NCBI RefSeq assembly: GCF_003935425.1
Contig: NZ_RHQN01000002.1
Coordinates: 372,001-436,000, forward strand
Reading direction: 5' to 3'
DNA length: 64,000 bases
Source of the DNA: Pseudomonas sp. v388
GTDB lineage: Bacteria > Pseudomonadota > Gammaproteobacteria > Pseudomonadales > Pseudomonadaceae
The notes under the pieces are model-generated. The model did no database searches. It worked only from the letters and a program-made list of their open reading frames with translations, and was not told the DNA's origin. Below are positions 9,148-18,352 of this stretch, one piece after another (position 1 is the stretch's first letter; the number at the start of each line of letters is the position of its first letter). Both the position numbers and the translations under genes were made by a program.

Positions 9148-10020
9148 ATGTCTGGTTCATCGGTAAGTGCCGCTGTCTCGGCCAACGACGCTCGTCGTGG
9201 CAATGCAGTAGCGCGTCGTGTATTGATCGGTCTTGGCTGGGTGATTTTCGCCCTGTTCCTGGGCCTTCCCCTGTTTATCGTGGTGTCCCAGGGTCTGAAG
9301 AACGGCCTGGGCGCCTTCATGTCGGCAATTCTTGAACCCGATGCCTTGTCCGCCTTGAAACTCACGGTCATCGCCGTGCTGATTTCGGTGCCGCTCAACC
9401 TGGTGTTCGGGGTGAGTGCCGCCTGGTGCGTGAGCAAGTACTCGTTTCGCGGCAAGAGCATCCTGGTGACCCTGATCGACCTGCCGTTCTCGGTCTCGCC
9501 GGTCATCGCCGGTCTGGTCTACGTGCTGATGTTTGGCGCGCAGGGCCTGTTCGGGCCGTGGTTGCAGGATCACGACATCCAGATCGTGTTTGCGTTGCCG
9601 GGCATCGTGCTGGCGACCATCTTCGTCACCGTACCGTTCGTGGCCCGTGAGCTGATCCCGCTGATGCAGGAGCAGGGCACGCAAGAGGAAGAAGCGGCGC
9701 GGCTGCTGGGCGCCAACGGCTGGCAGATGTTCTGGCATGTGACCGTGCCGAACATCAAATGGGGCCTGATCTACGGCGTGGTGCTGTGTACCGCCCGGGC
9801 GATGGGTGAGTTCGGCGCGGTGTCGGTGGTGTCCGGCCACATCCGCGGCGTTACCAATACCCTGCCGCTGCACGTCGAAATCCTCTACAACGAGTACAAC
9901 CACGTGGCGGCCTTTGCCGTGGCAAGCCTGTTGCTGATCCTGGCGCTGTTCATCCTGCTGCTCAAGCAGTGGAGCGAATCCCGCATTAACCGTCTGCGCC
10001 AAAGCGCGGCGGAGGAATAA
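9148..10020 (+). CDS. cysW: Sulfate/thiosulfate ABC transporter permease CysW
   Basis: A 290-residue inner-membrane permease. The first span ([24 protein letters not shown]) follows a short polar N-terminus. The EAA loop reads [26 protein letters not shown], and [18 protein letters not shown] is the CysW family signature. GGAGGCGAGC precedes the ATG. It ends three bases before the cysA start, so translation of the two is probably coupled. Confidence 0.95.
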   Translation: MSGSSVSAAVSANDARRGNAVARRVLIGLGWVIFALFLGLPLFIVVSQGLKNGLGAFMSAILEPDALSALKLTVIAVLISVPLNLVFGVSAAWCVSKYSFRGKSILVTLIDLPFSVSPVIAGLVYVLMFGAQGLFGPWLQDHDIQIVFALPGIVLATIFVTVPFVARELIPLMQEQGTQEEEAARLLGANGWQMFWHVTVPNIKWGLIYGVVLCTARAMGEFGAVSVVSGHIRGVTNTLPLHVEILYNEYNHVAAFAVASLLLILALFILLLKQWSESRINRLRQSAAEE

Positions 10021-10023
10021 TTC

Positions 10024-11013
10024 ATGTCGATCGAAGTCCGTAATGTCAGCAAGAATTTCAACGCCTTCAAGGCGCTGAACAGCATCAACCTGGATATCCA
10101 CAGCGGCGAGCTGGTGGCCTTGCTCGGCCCGTCAGGCTGCGGCAAGACCACCTTGCTGCGTATCATCGCCGGCCTGGAAACCCCGGACGCCGGCAGCATC
10201 GTATTCCATGGTGAAGACGTCTCCGGCCACGACGTGCGCGACCGCAACGTCGGGTTCGTCTTCCAGCACTACGCGCTGTTCCGCCACATGACGGTGTTCG
10301 ATAATGTCGCTTTCGGCCTGCGCATGAAGCCCAAGAACCAGCGCCCGAACGAGACCCGGATTGCCGAGAAAGTCCACGAGCTGCTGAACATGGTTCAGCT
10401 GGACTGGCTGGCAGACCGCTACCCCGAGCAGCTGTCCGGCGGCCAGCGCCAGCGTATCGCGCTGGCCCGTGCCCTGGCGGTAGAACCCAAGGTGCTGTTG
10501 CTGGATGAGCCGTTCGGCGCGCTGGATGCCAAGGTCCGCAAGGAGCTGCGCCGCTGGCTGGCGCGCTTGCACGAAGACATCAACCTGACGTCCGTGTTCG
10601 TGACCCACGACCAGGAAGAAGCCATGGAAGTGGCCGACCGCATTGTGGTGATGAACAAGGGCGTGATCGAGCAGATCGGCTCGCCGGGTGACGTCTATGA
10701 AAACCCGGCCAGCGACTTCGTCTACCACTTCCTCGGCGATTCGAACCGTCTGAGCCTGGGCGAGGACAACCATGTGCTGTTCCGTCCGCATGAAGTATCG
10801 CTGTCGCGTCAGGAGCTGGAAGATCACCACGCCGCTGAGGTGCGGGACATTCGTCCGCTGGGCGCCACGACCCGGATCACCTTGAAGGTCGAAGGTCAGA
10901 GCGATCTGATCGAGGCCGAAGTGGTCAAGGATCACGACAGCCTTGCCGGGCTGGCGCGGGGCGAGACGCTGTTCTTCAAGCCCAAGGTCTGGCAGAAAGT
11001 CTCCAGCGTCTAG
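10024..11013 (+). CDS. cysA: Sulfate/thiosulfate ABC transporter ATPase CysA
   Basis: A 329-residue ATPase that drives sulfate import through CysTW. Walker A is GPSGCGKTT, the ABC signature [11 protein letters not shown], Walker [14 protein letters not shown], and the H-loop [10 protein letters not shown]-terminal TOBE-like regulatory part (about 240-329, [19 protein letters not shown]...) is typical of sulfate importers. GAGGAATAATTC precedes the ATG. It is the last gene of the sbp-cysTWA unit and converges on the NRDE gene. Confidence 0.96.
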   Translation: MSIEVRNVSKNFNAFKALNSINLDIHSGELVALLGPSGCGKTTLLRIIAGLETPDAGSIVFHGEDVSGHDVRDRNVGFVFQHYALFRHMTVFDNVAFGLRMKPKNQRPNETRIAEKVHELLNMVQLDWLADRYPEQLSGGQRQRIALARALAVEPKVLLLDEPFGALDAKVRKELRRWLARLHEDINLTSVFVTHDQEEAMEVADRIVVMNKGVIEQIGSPGDVYENPASDFVYHFLGDSNRLSLGEDNHVLFRPHEVSLSRQELEDHHAAEVRDIRPLGATTRITLKVEGQSDLIEAEVVKDHDSLAGLARGETLFFKPKVWQKVSSV

Positions 11014-11026
11014 TCGTCGCCGTACT

Positions 11027-11050
11027 CGTTCCCACGTTCGCGTGGGAACG
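11027..11050. terminator. Palindromic hairpin between convergent genes
   Basis: Perfect 10-base arms CGTTCCCACG and CGTGGGAACG surround a TTCG loop, between the cysA stop and the end of the opposing NRDE gene. It can fold in either transcript, so it may end both. There is no T-run. The sequence also resembles a widespread Pseudomonas intergenic repeat. Confidence 0.55.
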
Positions 11051-11056
11051 CCTTGC

Positions 11057-11803
11057 TCAGAGCTTCAACTCCACTTCCCCCAACCGCGCGCCATACGGCC
11101 CGAAGCTGTGCTCGATCATCTGTCGGCTGCCGTCGGCATTGACGATCAGTACGGTGCTGGCGCGGGTGCCGTAGTGCGGGCTGGCGATGAACACGCTCGA
11201 TAGCAGCGTTTCGGTTGCCAGGCCGACGCCGGTGTTGGGCAGGTCGGCTTGCGCAGCGGGCGTCGGGTCATGCAGCAATTGCAGAAGCGCTGCAGGCTGC
11301 GGGTCGTCCAGCTGTGCGGACAATGCGGTTCTGGCTTTGAGCAGCTTGGGCCACGGTGTGTTAAGCCCTGCGTTGGATACGCCGTAGACGCCTGATTCGA
11401 GCCGGATCGGCAGCGGTTCTACCGAACTGAGGTAATACAGGTGCTGGGCATCACCCACCAATAGATTGAACCCTGTGTATTCAGCGGCCCGGCTCGCGGT
11501 TTCGGCGAGGAAGTCTTCAAGCGAACGGCCACCGTTCAGGTATCGGGCAACCAGCTCGCCCCTGGAGCGCAGGCCGATTGACTGGTTGGGGTCGCGGATA
11601 TTGGTCAGCGCCGCGAAACGCCCGTTCGCGCTGATCCCCATCCAGCTGCCGCCCGCTTCCAGATCGCGGCCGGCGTAGATCTGCGGCGCGTCGGGCCATT
11701 GCGCCAGTGCCAGAGTCGGACGGGCATAGAATTCGTCACGGTTGGCCGCCACGATCAGCGGCCGTGGGTCGGACGGGCGCCAGGCAAAGACGATCAGGCA
11801 CAT
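11057..11803 (-). CDS. NRDE (TANGO2-like) family protein
   Basis: 248 residues. It begins Met-Cys-Leu-Ile-Val-Phe; after Met removal Cys would be N-terminal, as in Ntn-hydrolase-like members of this family. The name-giving NRDE motif is at about residues 20-23 (VAANRDEFYARP), followed by GGSWMGISANGRFAALTN. The bacterial role is unknown; eukaryotic TANGO2 has been tied to Golgi organisation, heme or lipid handling. GGAG eight bases before the ATG supports the start. It stands alone between the cys operon and lgt. Confidence 0.83.
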   Translation of the reverse strand: MCLIVFAWRPSDPRPLIVAANRDEFYARPTLALAQWPDAPQIYAGRDLEAGGSWMGISANGRFAALTNIRDPNQSIGLRSRGELVARYLNGGRSLEDFLAETASRAAEYTGFNLLVGDAQHLYYLSSVEPLPIRLESGVYGVSNAGLNTPWPKLLKARTALSAQLDDPQPAALLQLLHDPTPAAQADLPNTGVGLATETLLSSVFIASPHYGTRASTVLIVNADGSRQMIEHSFGPYGARLGEVELKL

Positions 11804-12041
11804 GGGCTACTCCTTTTTTCAGCCACTCTACGCAGACAACGGCTGCACATCCATCGCGCGCTGCTAGAGCATCAAGCCTCGCTCCGGTAACATGCGCGAC
11901 CGGCGAAGCGTCCGGGTATCGATGCCCGACAACGCAAGAAAATTTCATGATTGTGCGCTGGCAGATTGCGCGCTTGCCCGCGCATAGTCTGCAGCCTGAG
12001 TTCCAAATCGCTCCGTTGAGCGTTCCAATTGAGGAGTCGCA

Positions 12042-12854
12042 ATGCTGCCTTACCCGCAGATTGACCCGGTAGCGGTTGCTATCGGCCCGCTGCAAATCCA
12101 CTGGTACGGGTTGATGTACCTGGTCGGCATCGGCGGCGCCTGGTTGCTGGCGTCGCGTCGCCTGAACGGTTTCGATCCGACCTGGACCAAGGAAAAGCTG
12201 TCCGACCTGATCTTCTGGCTGGCCATGGGCGTGATCGTCGGTGGTCGCCTGGGCTACGTGCTGTTTTATGACCTGTCCAACTACCTTGCCAACCCGTTGC
12301 TGATCTTCGAAGTATGGAAAGGGGGCATGGCCTTCCACGGCGGTTTCGTTGGCGTGATGGTCGCGGCCTGGTGGTTCGGCAAGCGCAATGGCAAGAGCTT
12401 CTTCCAGCTGATGGACTTTGTCGCGCCGCTGGTGCCGATCGGCCTGGGCGCCGGGCGCATCGGCAACTTCATCAATGCCGAGTTGTGGGGCAAGGCGACG
12501 GACGTGCCGTGGGCCATGGTCTTCCCGCCGTTCAGCGACCCCGCGCAGCTGGCGCGTCATCCGTCGCAGCTGTACCAGTTCGCGCTGGAAGGCGTCGCGC
12601 TGTTCATCATTCTCAACCTGTATGCGCGCAAACCGCGCCCGACCATGGCGGTTTCCGGCATGTTCGCGCTGTTCTACGGGATTTTCCGTTTCGTGGTCGA
12701 GTTCGTCCGCGTGCCGGATGCGCAGCTCGGTTACCTGGCATGGGGCTGGGTCACCATGGGCCAGATTCTCAGCCTGCCGATGATCATCGCCGGCCTGTTC
12801 CTGATCTGGCTGGCTTACAAGCGCGCTCCGGTTGCCGGCAAGGCAGCGATCTAA
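12042..12854 (+). CDS. lgt: Prolipoprotein diacylglyceryl transferase
   Basis: A 270-residue inner-membrane enzyme that adds diacylglycerol from phosphatidylglycerol to the lipobox cysteine of prolipoproteins, the first step of lipoprotein maturation. The family signature [14 protein letters not shown] is present, along with [10 protein letters not shown] in the first span, GGMAFHGGF and RHPSQLYQ. Seven membrane spans are expected. GGAGTCGCA precedes the ATG. It is 49 bases upstream of thyA, a linkage common in proteobacteria. Confidence 0.96.
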   Translation: MLPYPQIDPVAVAIGPLQIHWYGLMYLVGIGGAWLLASRRLNGFDPTWTKEKLSDLIFWLAMGVIVGGRLGYVLFYDLSNYLANPLLIFEVWKGGMAFHGGFVGVMVAAWWFGKRNGKSFFQLMDFVAPLVPIGLGAGRIGNFINAELWGKATDVPWAMVFPPFSDPAQLARHPSQLYQFALEGVALFIILNLYARKPRPTMAVSGMFALFYGIFRFVVEFVRVPDAQLGYLAWGWVTMGQILSLPMIIAGLFLIWLAYKRAPVAGKAAI

Positions 12855-12903
12855 CACTGAAGCGCCGGGTGAATGCCCGGCGGTTCAACGATGCAGGTGA
12901 TTT

Positions 12904-13875
12904 ATGAAGCAATATCTGGAACTCGTCGCCCATGTGATCAAGCACGGGACCTTGCAGGCCAACCGTACCGGCGTGAACACCATCAGTTTCCCCGGCGCGA
13001 TGCTGCGGTATGACCTGCAGGAAGGTTTTCCGGCGATCACAACGCGACGCATGGCCTTCAAATCCGCCATCGGTGAGATGGTCGGCTTTCTGCGCGGCGC
13101 GAACAACGCAGCCGAGTTTCGCGAACTGGGCTGCAAGGTCTGGGACCAGAACGCCAACGAAAACACCCAATGGTTGAACAACCCGTTCCGCAAGGGTGAG
13201 GACGATCTGGGCGAAATCTACGGCGTGCAGTGGCGCAAGTGGCCGGCCTACAAGCGCATCCTTTCCAGCAATACGGCAGCCATCGAACTGGCGCTGGGCC
13301 AGGGTTATCGCCAGATCGCCGAGTCCGAAGAGGATGGCGAAGCGTTCGTGGTGCTGTACAAGGCCATCGACCAGATCCGCCAGTGTGTGGACACCATCAT
13401 CAACGATCCAGGCAGCCGGCGTATTCTGTTCCACGGCTGGAACTGCGCGCAGCTGGATGAAATGGCCTTGCCGCCGTGCCATCTGCTGTATCAGCTGCAT
13501 CCGAATCCGCAGACCCGCGAGATTTCCCTGACGCTGTACATTCGCTCGAATGACCTGGGTCTGGGCACGCCGTTCAACCTGACCGAAGGTGCGGCCCTGC
13601 TGAGCCTGATCGGGCGCCTGACCGGCTACACGCCGCGCTGGTTTACCTACTTCATCGGCGATGCCCATGTGTATGAAAACCATCTGGACATGCTCAACGA
13701 GCAGATGACCCGCGAGCCGTATCCGATGCCCAAACTGGTGATCTCCGACCGCGTGCCGGAATTCGCCAAGACCGGCGTGTACCAGCCGGAGTGGCTGGAA
13801 CTGATCGAGCCGTCTGATTTCTCTCTGGAAGGCTATCAGCACCACCCGGCGATGACCGCGCCAATGGCGGTGTAA
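12904..13875 (+). CDS. thyA: Thymidylate synthase
   Basis: A 323-residue ThyA converting dUMP to dTMP with methylene-tetrahydrofolate. The nucleophile is the Cys in [42 protein letters not shown] and the [16 protein letters not shown] region are all present. It is about 60 residues longer than the 264-residue E. coli enzyme. The extra residues lie between the N-terminal part and the catalytic core (around [12 protein letters not shown] to [11 protein letters not shown]), a known long-form subfamily. It follows lgt closely. The stop codon abuts a repeat. Confidence 0.95.
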   Translation: MKQYLELVAHVIKHGTLQANRTGVNTISFPGAMLRYDLQEGFPAITTRRMAFKSAIGEMVGFLRGANNAAEFRELGCKVWDQNANENTQWLNNPFRKGEDDLGEIYGVQWRKWPAYKRILSSNTAAIELALGQGYRQIAESEEDGEAFVVLYKAIDQIRQCVDTIINDPGSRRILFHGWNCAQLDEMALPPCHLLYQLHPNPQTREISLTLYIRSNDLGLGTPFNLTEGAALLSLIGRLTGYTPRWFTYFIGDAHVYENHLDMLNEQMTREPYPMPKLVISDRVPEFAKTGVYQPEWLELIEPSDFSLEGYQHHPAMTAPMAV

Positions 13876-13908
13876 TTATTGCTGCCGCTGCGCGCCAGCT
13901 TGCTGGCG
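13875..13908. repeat. REP-type repeat abutting the thyA stop
   Basis: ATTATTGCTGCCGCTGCGCG (13875-13894) is identical to 54590-54609. It leads into the palindrome CGCCAGC-TT-GCTGGCG (13893-13908). It sits between convergent thyA and the dehydratase gene, so it may also serve as a shared end signal. Confidence 0.6.
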
Positions 13909-13935
13909 AACAGGCCCGTCCTGTCGTAACGCAGA

Positions 13936-15096
13936 TTACGGCCTTGTGCCGATCTCCACTTCCTGCGCGGTCCACGGTTTGACCTGATCGCTCAGGGACA
14001 GGCCCAGCCCTGGGCGCGTCGGCACCAGCATGCGGCCGTCGCGGGTTTCCAGGCGTTCGTTGAACAGTGGCTCCAGCCACTCGAAATGCTCGACCCAAGG
14101 CTCGGTCGGGTAGGTGGCGGCAAGGTGCACATGCAGCTCCATTGCAAAGTGCGGCGCCAGCATCACGCCGGCCTGCTCGGCCATGGCGGCCACTTTCAGA
14201 AACGGCGTGATCCCGCCAACCCGCGGCGCATCCGGCATCAGGTAATCAGCGCCGCGCAGTTTGATGAACTCTGCATGCTCGGCAACGCTGGTGAGCATTT
14301 CACCGGTCGCAATCGGCGTATCGAATTGCTGCGCCAGAGCTGCGTGGCCTTCGGCGTCGTAGCAATCCAGCGGCTCTTCGATCCACACCAGGTTGTACGC
14401 CTCGAACTGCCGGCACATGCGCTGCGCGGTCGGACGATCCCACTGCTGGTTGGCGTCGACCATGAGCGGGAAGTTCTCGCCCAAGTGCTTGCGCACTGTG
14501 CTGACGCGCTGGATATCCACGGCACAATCCGGCTGACCGACCTTGAGCTTGATGCCGCCGATGCCTTTCTCCCGCGAAAGGTCGGTATTTTTCATCAGCT
14601 GATCCAGCGGCGTATGTAAGAAACCGCCCGAGGTGTTGTAGCAACGAACCGAGTCTCGCTGGCTACCCAATAGCCTCGCCAGGGAAAGATTGGCCCGTTT
14701 GGCTTTCAAGTCCCATAACGCAACGTCAAACGCACCGATGGCCTGGGTCGACAAACCGCTGCGGCCCACCGAGGCGCCGGCCCAGCACAGCTTGGTCCAC
14801 AGTTTGCTGATGTCGCTGGGGTTCTCGCCGATCAGCGCGGGTGCGATTTCCTTGGCATGCGCGAACTGACCTGGCCCGCCTGCACGTTTCGAGTAACTGA
14901 ACCCCAGACCGCTATGGCCGTCGACGGTTTCGATCTCGACGAACAGCATGGCGATCTCGGTCATGGGCTTCTGCCGACCGGTCAACACCTTCGCATCGCT
15001 GATCGGATTGGCCAGTGGCAGGAACACTGAAGAGACCTTGACCCAGGCAATGCGGTCGTTATCGGAAGAGGGACGATCTTGTTGTTGGGTGAGCAT
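13936..15096 (-). CDS. Enolase-superfamily sugar-acid dehydratase (L-talarate/galactarate type)
   Basis: 386 residues, mandelate racemase subgroup. Catalytic layout: KxK base Lys183/Lys185 (GIKLKVG), metal ligands Asp214 (VDANQQW), Glu240 (WIEEPLD) and Glu266 (TGEM), and the Asp289 (PDAPRVGG)-His316 (APHFAMELHVHL) dyad. The spacing between Lys185, Asp289 and His316 equals that recalled for characterised L-talarate/galactarate dehydratases (Lys197/Asp301/His328), which supports dehydration of a six-carbon aldarate to a keto-deoxy acid. The partner MFS transporter and operator sites fit a catabolic operon. Another acid-sugar substrate cannot be excluded. Confidence 0.78.
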   Translation of the reverse strand: MLTQQQDRPSSDNDRIAWVKVSSVFLPLANPISDAKVLTGRQKPMTEIAMLFVEIETVDGHSGLGFSYSKRAGGPGQFAHAKEIAPALIGENPSDISKLWTKLCWAGASVGRSGLSTQAIGAFDVALWDLKAKRANLSLARLLGSQRDSVRCYNTSGGFLHTPLDQLMKNTDLSREKGIGGIKLKVGQPDCAVDIQRVSTVRKHLGENFPLMVDANQQWDRPTAQRMCRQFEAYNLVWIEEPLDCYDAEGHAALAQQFDTPIATGEMLTSVAEHAEFIKLRGADYLMPDAPRVGGITPFLKVAAMAEQAGVMLAPHFAMELHVHLAATYPTEPWVEHFEWLEPLFNERLETRDGRMLVPTRPGLGLSLSDQVKPWTAQEVEIGTRP

Positions 15097-15143
15097 GGTG
15101 CTCTCCTTATCTGGATATAAGACTGTGGATAACGGATGTGGAT

Positions 15144-16496
15144 TCAGCGCGTGTGCGGCTCGGCCTGTTCGTTGCTCACCTGCGGCTGAGCGATAGGCTC
15201 GTCGAGCTCCATGCGTTTGAGCGGGCCGACGATGAACAGGTAGGCGAATGCGCCAAGCAGACCCATCGCGGCAACGTAAGTCAGTGCAGAATCGAAGGAG
15301 CCGTTATTGACCAGCAGGCCAATAGCGATAGGCGTCACGATGCTGGCGATGTTGCCGCAGAAATTGAACATGGCGCCGCTGATGCCCATGGCCTGCTTGG
15401 GCGAGACATCACCCACGATGCACCAACCCAGATTGCCGACGCCTTTGGCGAAGAAGGCGACCGACATCACCAGAATGACCAGTGTGATGGACTGCGTGTA
15501 GTTGGCGACGATGATCGAGCTGGAGAGCAGCAGGCCGCAGATGATCGGCGTCTTGCGGGCGGCGGTCAGGCTGAACCCTTTCTTGAGCATCCAGTCCGAC
15601 CACACGCCGCCGATCATCCCGCCCAGGCAGCCGGCGATAGGCGGAATCGCGGCCACCAGACCCACCTTGAGCATGGTCATGCCCTTGGCTTCGACCAGAT
15701 AGGTGGGAAACCAGGTGAGGAAAAACCAGGTGATCGACGTCAGGCAGAACTGACCCAGGTAGATGCCTGCCATCATTCGGTTGCCGCCAATGGCGCGGAC
15801 CCGCTGCCAACTGAATGGTGTCTTGGTGTCGCCCATGTTCGGCAAACCGCCGCCCGCCTCGATGTAGTCGATCTCGGCAGCATTGACCCGCTTGTCCTTG
15901 CGCGGCTCATGCACCATTCGGAACCACAGCAGACCGACCAGAATGCCCGCCGCGCCGGTCCAGAAAAACACGTGCTGCCAGCCGAAGCTGTTGAGCAGCA
16001 ACACCATGATGGGCGTGAAGGCGGCAAGCGCGAAGTACTGGGCCGACTGAAAAATCGCCGTCGCCAGGCCGCGTTCATGGCGGGGAAACCACATGACCGT
16101 GAGCCGGTTGTTGGCCGGAAATGCCGGAGACTCGGCCACACCCATCAGGAAGCGCAGCACGAACAGCACCAGAAAGGCCGATGTGAACATGTCGACATAG
16201 CCCTGCAGAAAAGTCAGTGCCGACCAGATGATCAGGCTGCAACCCAACACCAGACGCGAGCCGAATCGGTCAAGAATGATGCCACCGGGAATCTGCATGC
16301 TGGTGTACGCCCAGCCGAAGGCTGAGAAGGCTATGCCCATCGTCACCGCGTCGAACCCCAGATCCACGCGCATGGACGGCGCGGCAATAGATAACGTGGC
16401 GCGATCCACATAGTTGAAAACGGTCACGATGAAGATCATCGCAAGGATGACGTAGCGGACGTTGGTCCTGGCTACCGACGCTGGAGATTGGGTCAC
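15144..16496 (-). CDS. MFS transporter, anion:cation symporter family (aldarate/galactonate type)
   Basis: With the GTG start at 16496 the protein has 450 residues and about 12 membrane spans. It resembles GudP/GarP/DgoT-type carriers: VFNYVDRATLSIAAPSM in the first span, DRFGSRLVLG in the loop after span 2, and WFPRHERGLATAIFQSAQ. It probably imports the substrate of the downstream dehydratase by proton symport. The frame is open to 16589, but AAGGAAG seven bases before the GTG fixes the start, and the longer form would run through an operator palindrome. It is 47 bases upstream of the dehydratase gene. Confidence 0.84.
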   Translation of the reverse strand: MTQSPASVARTNVRYVILAMIFIVTVFNYVDRATLSIAAPSMRVDLGFDAVTMGIAFSAFGWAYTSMQIPGGIILDRFGSRLVLGCSLIIWSALTFLQGYVDMFTSAFLVLFVLRFLMGVAESPAFPANNRLTVMWFPRHERGLATAIFQSAQYFALAAFTPIMVLLLNSFGWQHVFFWTGAAGILVGLLWFRMVHEPRKDKRVNAAEIDYIEAGGGLPNMGDTKTPFSWQRVRAIGGNRMMAGIYLGQFCLTSITWFFLTWFPTYLVEAKGMTMLKVGLVAAIPPIAGCLGGMIGGVWSDWMLKKGFSLTAARKTPIICGLLLSSSIIVANYTQSITLVILVMSVAFFAKGVGNLGWCIVGDVSPKQAMGISGAMFNFCGNIASIVTPIAIGLLVNNGSFDSALTYVAAMGLLGAFAYLFIVGPLKRMELDEPIAQPQVSNEQAEPHTR

Positions 16497-16574
16497 TTTC
16501 TTATCTTCCTTATTGTGTGATGACGCGGGGACTACCGGTAGCGCATGACTCCTGCGGGCAATGATTACTTGTCT

Positions 16575-16588
16575 TGATTGCGCAATCA
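16575..16588. promoter_or_regulatory. LacI-family operator 1
   Basis: The perfect 14-bp palindrome TGATTGCGCAATCA has a central CG step typical of LacI/GalR-family operators. It lies 79 bases upstream of the transporter GTG. The same sequence occurs 75 bases further upstream. Confidence 0.8.
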
Positions 16589-16649
16589 TTCGCGCTCAAA
16601 AAATTCAGGAGTGGGTTAGGGGCCATGCTCCTGACGCTGGATACTACTC

Positions 16650-16663
16650 TGATTGCGCAATCA
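16650..16663. promoter_or_regulatory. LacI-family operator 2
   Basis: A second identical copy of TGATTGCGCAATCA, followed like the first by TTC. The spacing of 75 bp is about seven helical turns, so both sites face the same side of the DNA, as needed for looping. It lies between the regulator gene's end and the transporter start. Confidence 0.8.
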
Positions 16664-16699
16664 TTCAATGCGCCGTTGATCAGTTTTTGCTGTCGATTT

Positions 16700-17749
16700 T
16701 CAGGTCGTTTCGCGGTCAACCATGCTGAACCCGGTATCGACCCGCACGGGATCGTCCGCGTCAACGGGGTTCCTGAATCGATCCAGCAGCGCCTGTGCAA
16801 CGCGTTGGCCGATGGCCTGGCCGTCTACCCTTACCGTCGACAAGGCGGGATAGACCTGGGCCGCGCTAGTCAAATCGCCGAAGCCCATTACCGCAAGGTC
16901 TTTCGGGATTTTCAGGCCGCGACTGGCAGCTTCCGCCAAAACGCCTTGGGCGATGGTATCGGAACTGCAGATCACCACTTGCGGTGCAGCAGCTTGATCA
17001 AGCAGTAGACAAAGCCCGTCGCGGCCGGTCTTGAGCGTGGCCGGTGGCGTCATGATTTGCAGCGGAACGTCGAGGATGCCGTTGCGCGCCAGTTCGGCGA
17101 TCAGGCTGTGGCTGCGACGCAGGCCGCGTGGATCGCCCAGGGTAATGACTGAAAAACGTTTGTATCCCTTGGCCAGCAAGTGTTGCGCGATGGCTTCGCC
17201 GACTTTCTCGTGGGAAAAGCCGATCAGCATGTCGAGCGGGTTGTCGCTCAGGTCCCAGGCTTCCACCACCGGAATGCCCGACTGCGCCAGGCGCAAGCGG
17301 CTGGCTTCGGTGTGCAGTGTGCCAGTCAGCACGATGCCGTCGGGTCTGCGGCCGAGCACAGCTTCAAGCAGTTTCTCTTCCTGCTCGGCAGAGTAGCCAG
17401 TCAGGCCCAGCAGCGTCTGGTAACCGGCTTCGGTCAGCCGGTCCATGAGTGCCTGAACCGTGTCGGCAAAGATCGAGTTGGCGATGGTCGGCAGAAAGAT
17501 CGCCACCAGACGGCTCTTGTTGCTCGCCAGGCTGCCGGCCTGCATGTTGGACACGTAACCGGTCTTGCGTACGGCTTCGAGCACCTTGCGACGGGTGTCT
17601 TCGGTCACCACTTCAGGCCGATGCAAGGCCCGCGACACCGTGATCGGCGAGACGCCGGCAACCTTGGCGACATCGATCAGCGTCAGTGCCGCCTTCTGGC
17701 CCGGCAGGCAGGACTCGGACTTGGCGGGCCTTCCAGGTTTTTTCGGCAT
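16700..17749 (-). CDS. LacI/GalR-family transcriptional regulator (GntR-like)
   Basis: 349 residues. The helix-turn-helix with hinge is LIDVAKVAGVSPITVSRALH (about 25-44) followed by GYVSNMQAGSLASNKS. The periplasmic-binding-like sensor domain starts at VAIFLPTIANSIFADTVQAL and resembles GntR-type gluconate regulators. GAGTAACCC precedes the ATG. It lies upstream of the transporter and dehydratase on the same strand, and the two palindromic operators lie between them, so it most likely represses that operon until the sugar acid or a product binds. Ligand identity is inference. Confidence 0.86.
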   Translation of the reverse strand: MPKKPGRPAKSESCLPGQKAALTLIDVAKVAGVSPITVSRALHRPEVVTEDTRRKVLEAVRKTGYVSNMQAGSLASNKSRLVAIFLPTIANSIFADTVQALMDRLTEAGYQTLLGLTGYSAEQEEKLLEAVLGRRPDGIVLTGTLHTEASRLRLAQSGIPVVEAWDLSDNPLDMLIGFSHEKVGEAIAQHLLAKGYKRFSVITLGDPRGLRRSHSLIAELARNGILDVPLQIMTPPATLKTGRDGLCLLLDQAAAPQVVICSSDTIAQGVLAEAASRGLKIPKDLAVMGFGDLTSAAQVYPALSTVRVDGQAIGQRVAQALLDRFRNPVDADDPVRVDTGFSMVDRETT

Positions 17750-17822
17750 GGGTTACTCGGGGTCAATTCAGGGAAAACGCATGACTTGCGGTCAGCGCCG
17801 GGCAATTTATCAAAGCGGCGTT

Positions 17823-18269
17823 TCAATGCCCATGGCTGCGGCCCACATGGGACGGTTCGCCTTCGGGCGTGGCGACCGCACCGGTCACTTCCAGCCGCTC
17901 CAGTATCCCACACTGATCCGCCGTGCCATCGCCGCAGCGGCGACGCAAGTCCAGCAGCTGCTGTTGCAGCGCTTGCAGGCTCGCCACCCGAGCGTTGACG
18001 TGCTCGATGTGTTCGTCGATCAGCGCATTGACGCTTTCGCACTGATCCTGCGGACTGTCGCGCAGGTGAAGCAGGCTGCGGATCTCTTCCAGCGTCATGT
18101 CCAGGCTGCGGCAGTTGCGGATGAACGAAAGCCGCTCGACGTGGGCCTGGGTATAGGTCCGGTAGTTGCCTTCGGTGCGGGCGGGCGCGGGCAGCAGGCC
18201 TTCGCGTTCGTAATAACGGATGGTTTCCACCTGTGCGTCCGTAAGTCTGGCCAGTTCCCCGATCTTCAT
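17823..18269 (-). CDS. cadR: Cd(II)/Pb(II)-responsive MerR-family regulator CadR
   Basis: With the start at 18269 the protein has 148 residues. The N-terminal MerR winged helix reads MKIGELARLTDAQVETIRYYEREGLLP. A long dimerisation helix follows, then the metal site. Cysteines fall at 77, 112 and 120, close to the Cys77/112/119 metal ligands of P. putida CadR, and the tail is His-containing (PSHVGRSHGH). The start at 18269 is chosen because AAGGA lies six bases upstream; the ATG two codons earlier directly abuts that site. It is divergent from cadA, with the MerR-type promoter between them. Confidence 0.92.
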   Translation of the reverse strand: MKIGELARLTDAQVETIRYYEREGLLPAPARTEGNYRTYTQAHVERLSFIRNCRSLDMTLEEIRSLLHLRDSPQDQCESVNALIDEHIEHVNARVASLQALQQQLLDLRRRCGDGTADQCGILERLEVTGAVATPEGEPSHVGRSHGH

Positions 18270-18292
18270 TTGCATTCCTTACGAGTCAACAC

Positions 18293-18323
18293 TTGACCCT
18301 ATAGTGGCTACAGGGTGTTCACT
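18293..18323 (+). promoter_or_regulatory. MerR-type cadA promoter and CadR operator
   Basis: The -35 box TTGACC (18293-18298) and -10 box TTCACT (18318-18323) are separated by 19 bases. The spacer holds the dyad ACCCTATAGTGGCTACAGGGT. The long spacer and dyad between the boxes are the hallmark of promoters activated by DNA untwisting by MerR proteins. The layout matches the known pbrA/cadA promoters. Confidence 0.85.
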
Positions 18324-18352
18324 TGGCAACAGGCACAATCCAGGAGGGTGCG

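Noticed and set aside
16497-16589. Longer N-terminus of the MFS transporter
   Set aside because: It would run through an operator palindrome and lacks a ribosome site. AAGGAAG before the GTG at 16496 marks the start.
18323-18352. Upstream TTG start for cadA
   Set aside because: It overlaps the -10 element of the metal promoter. CAGGAGGGTG before the ATG at 18353 is decisive.
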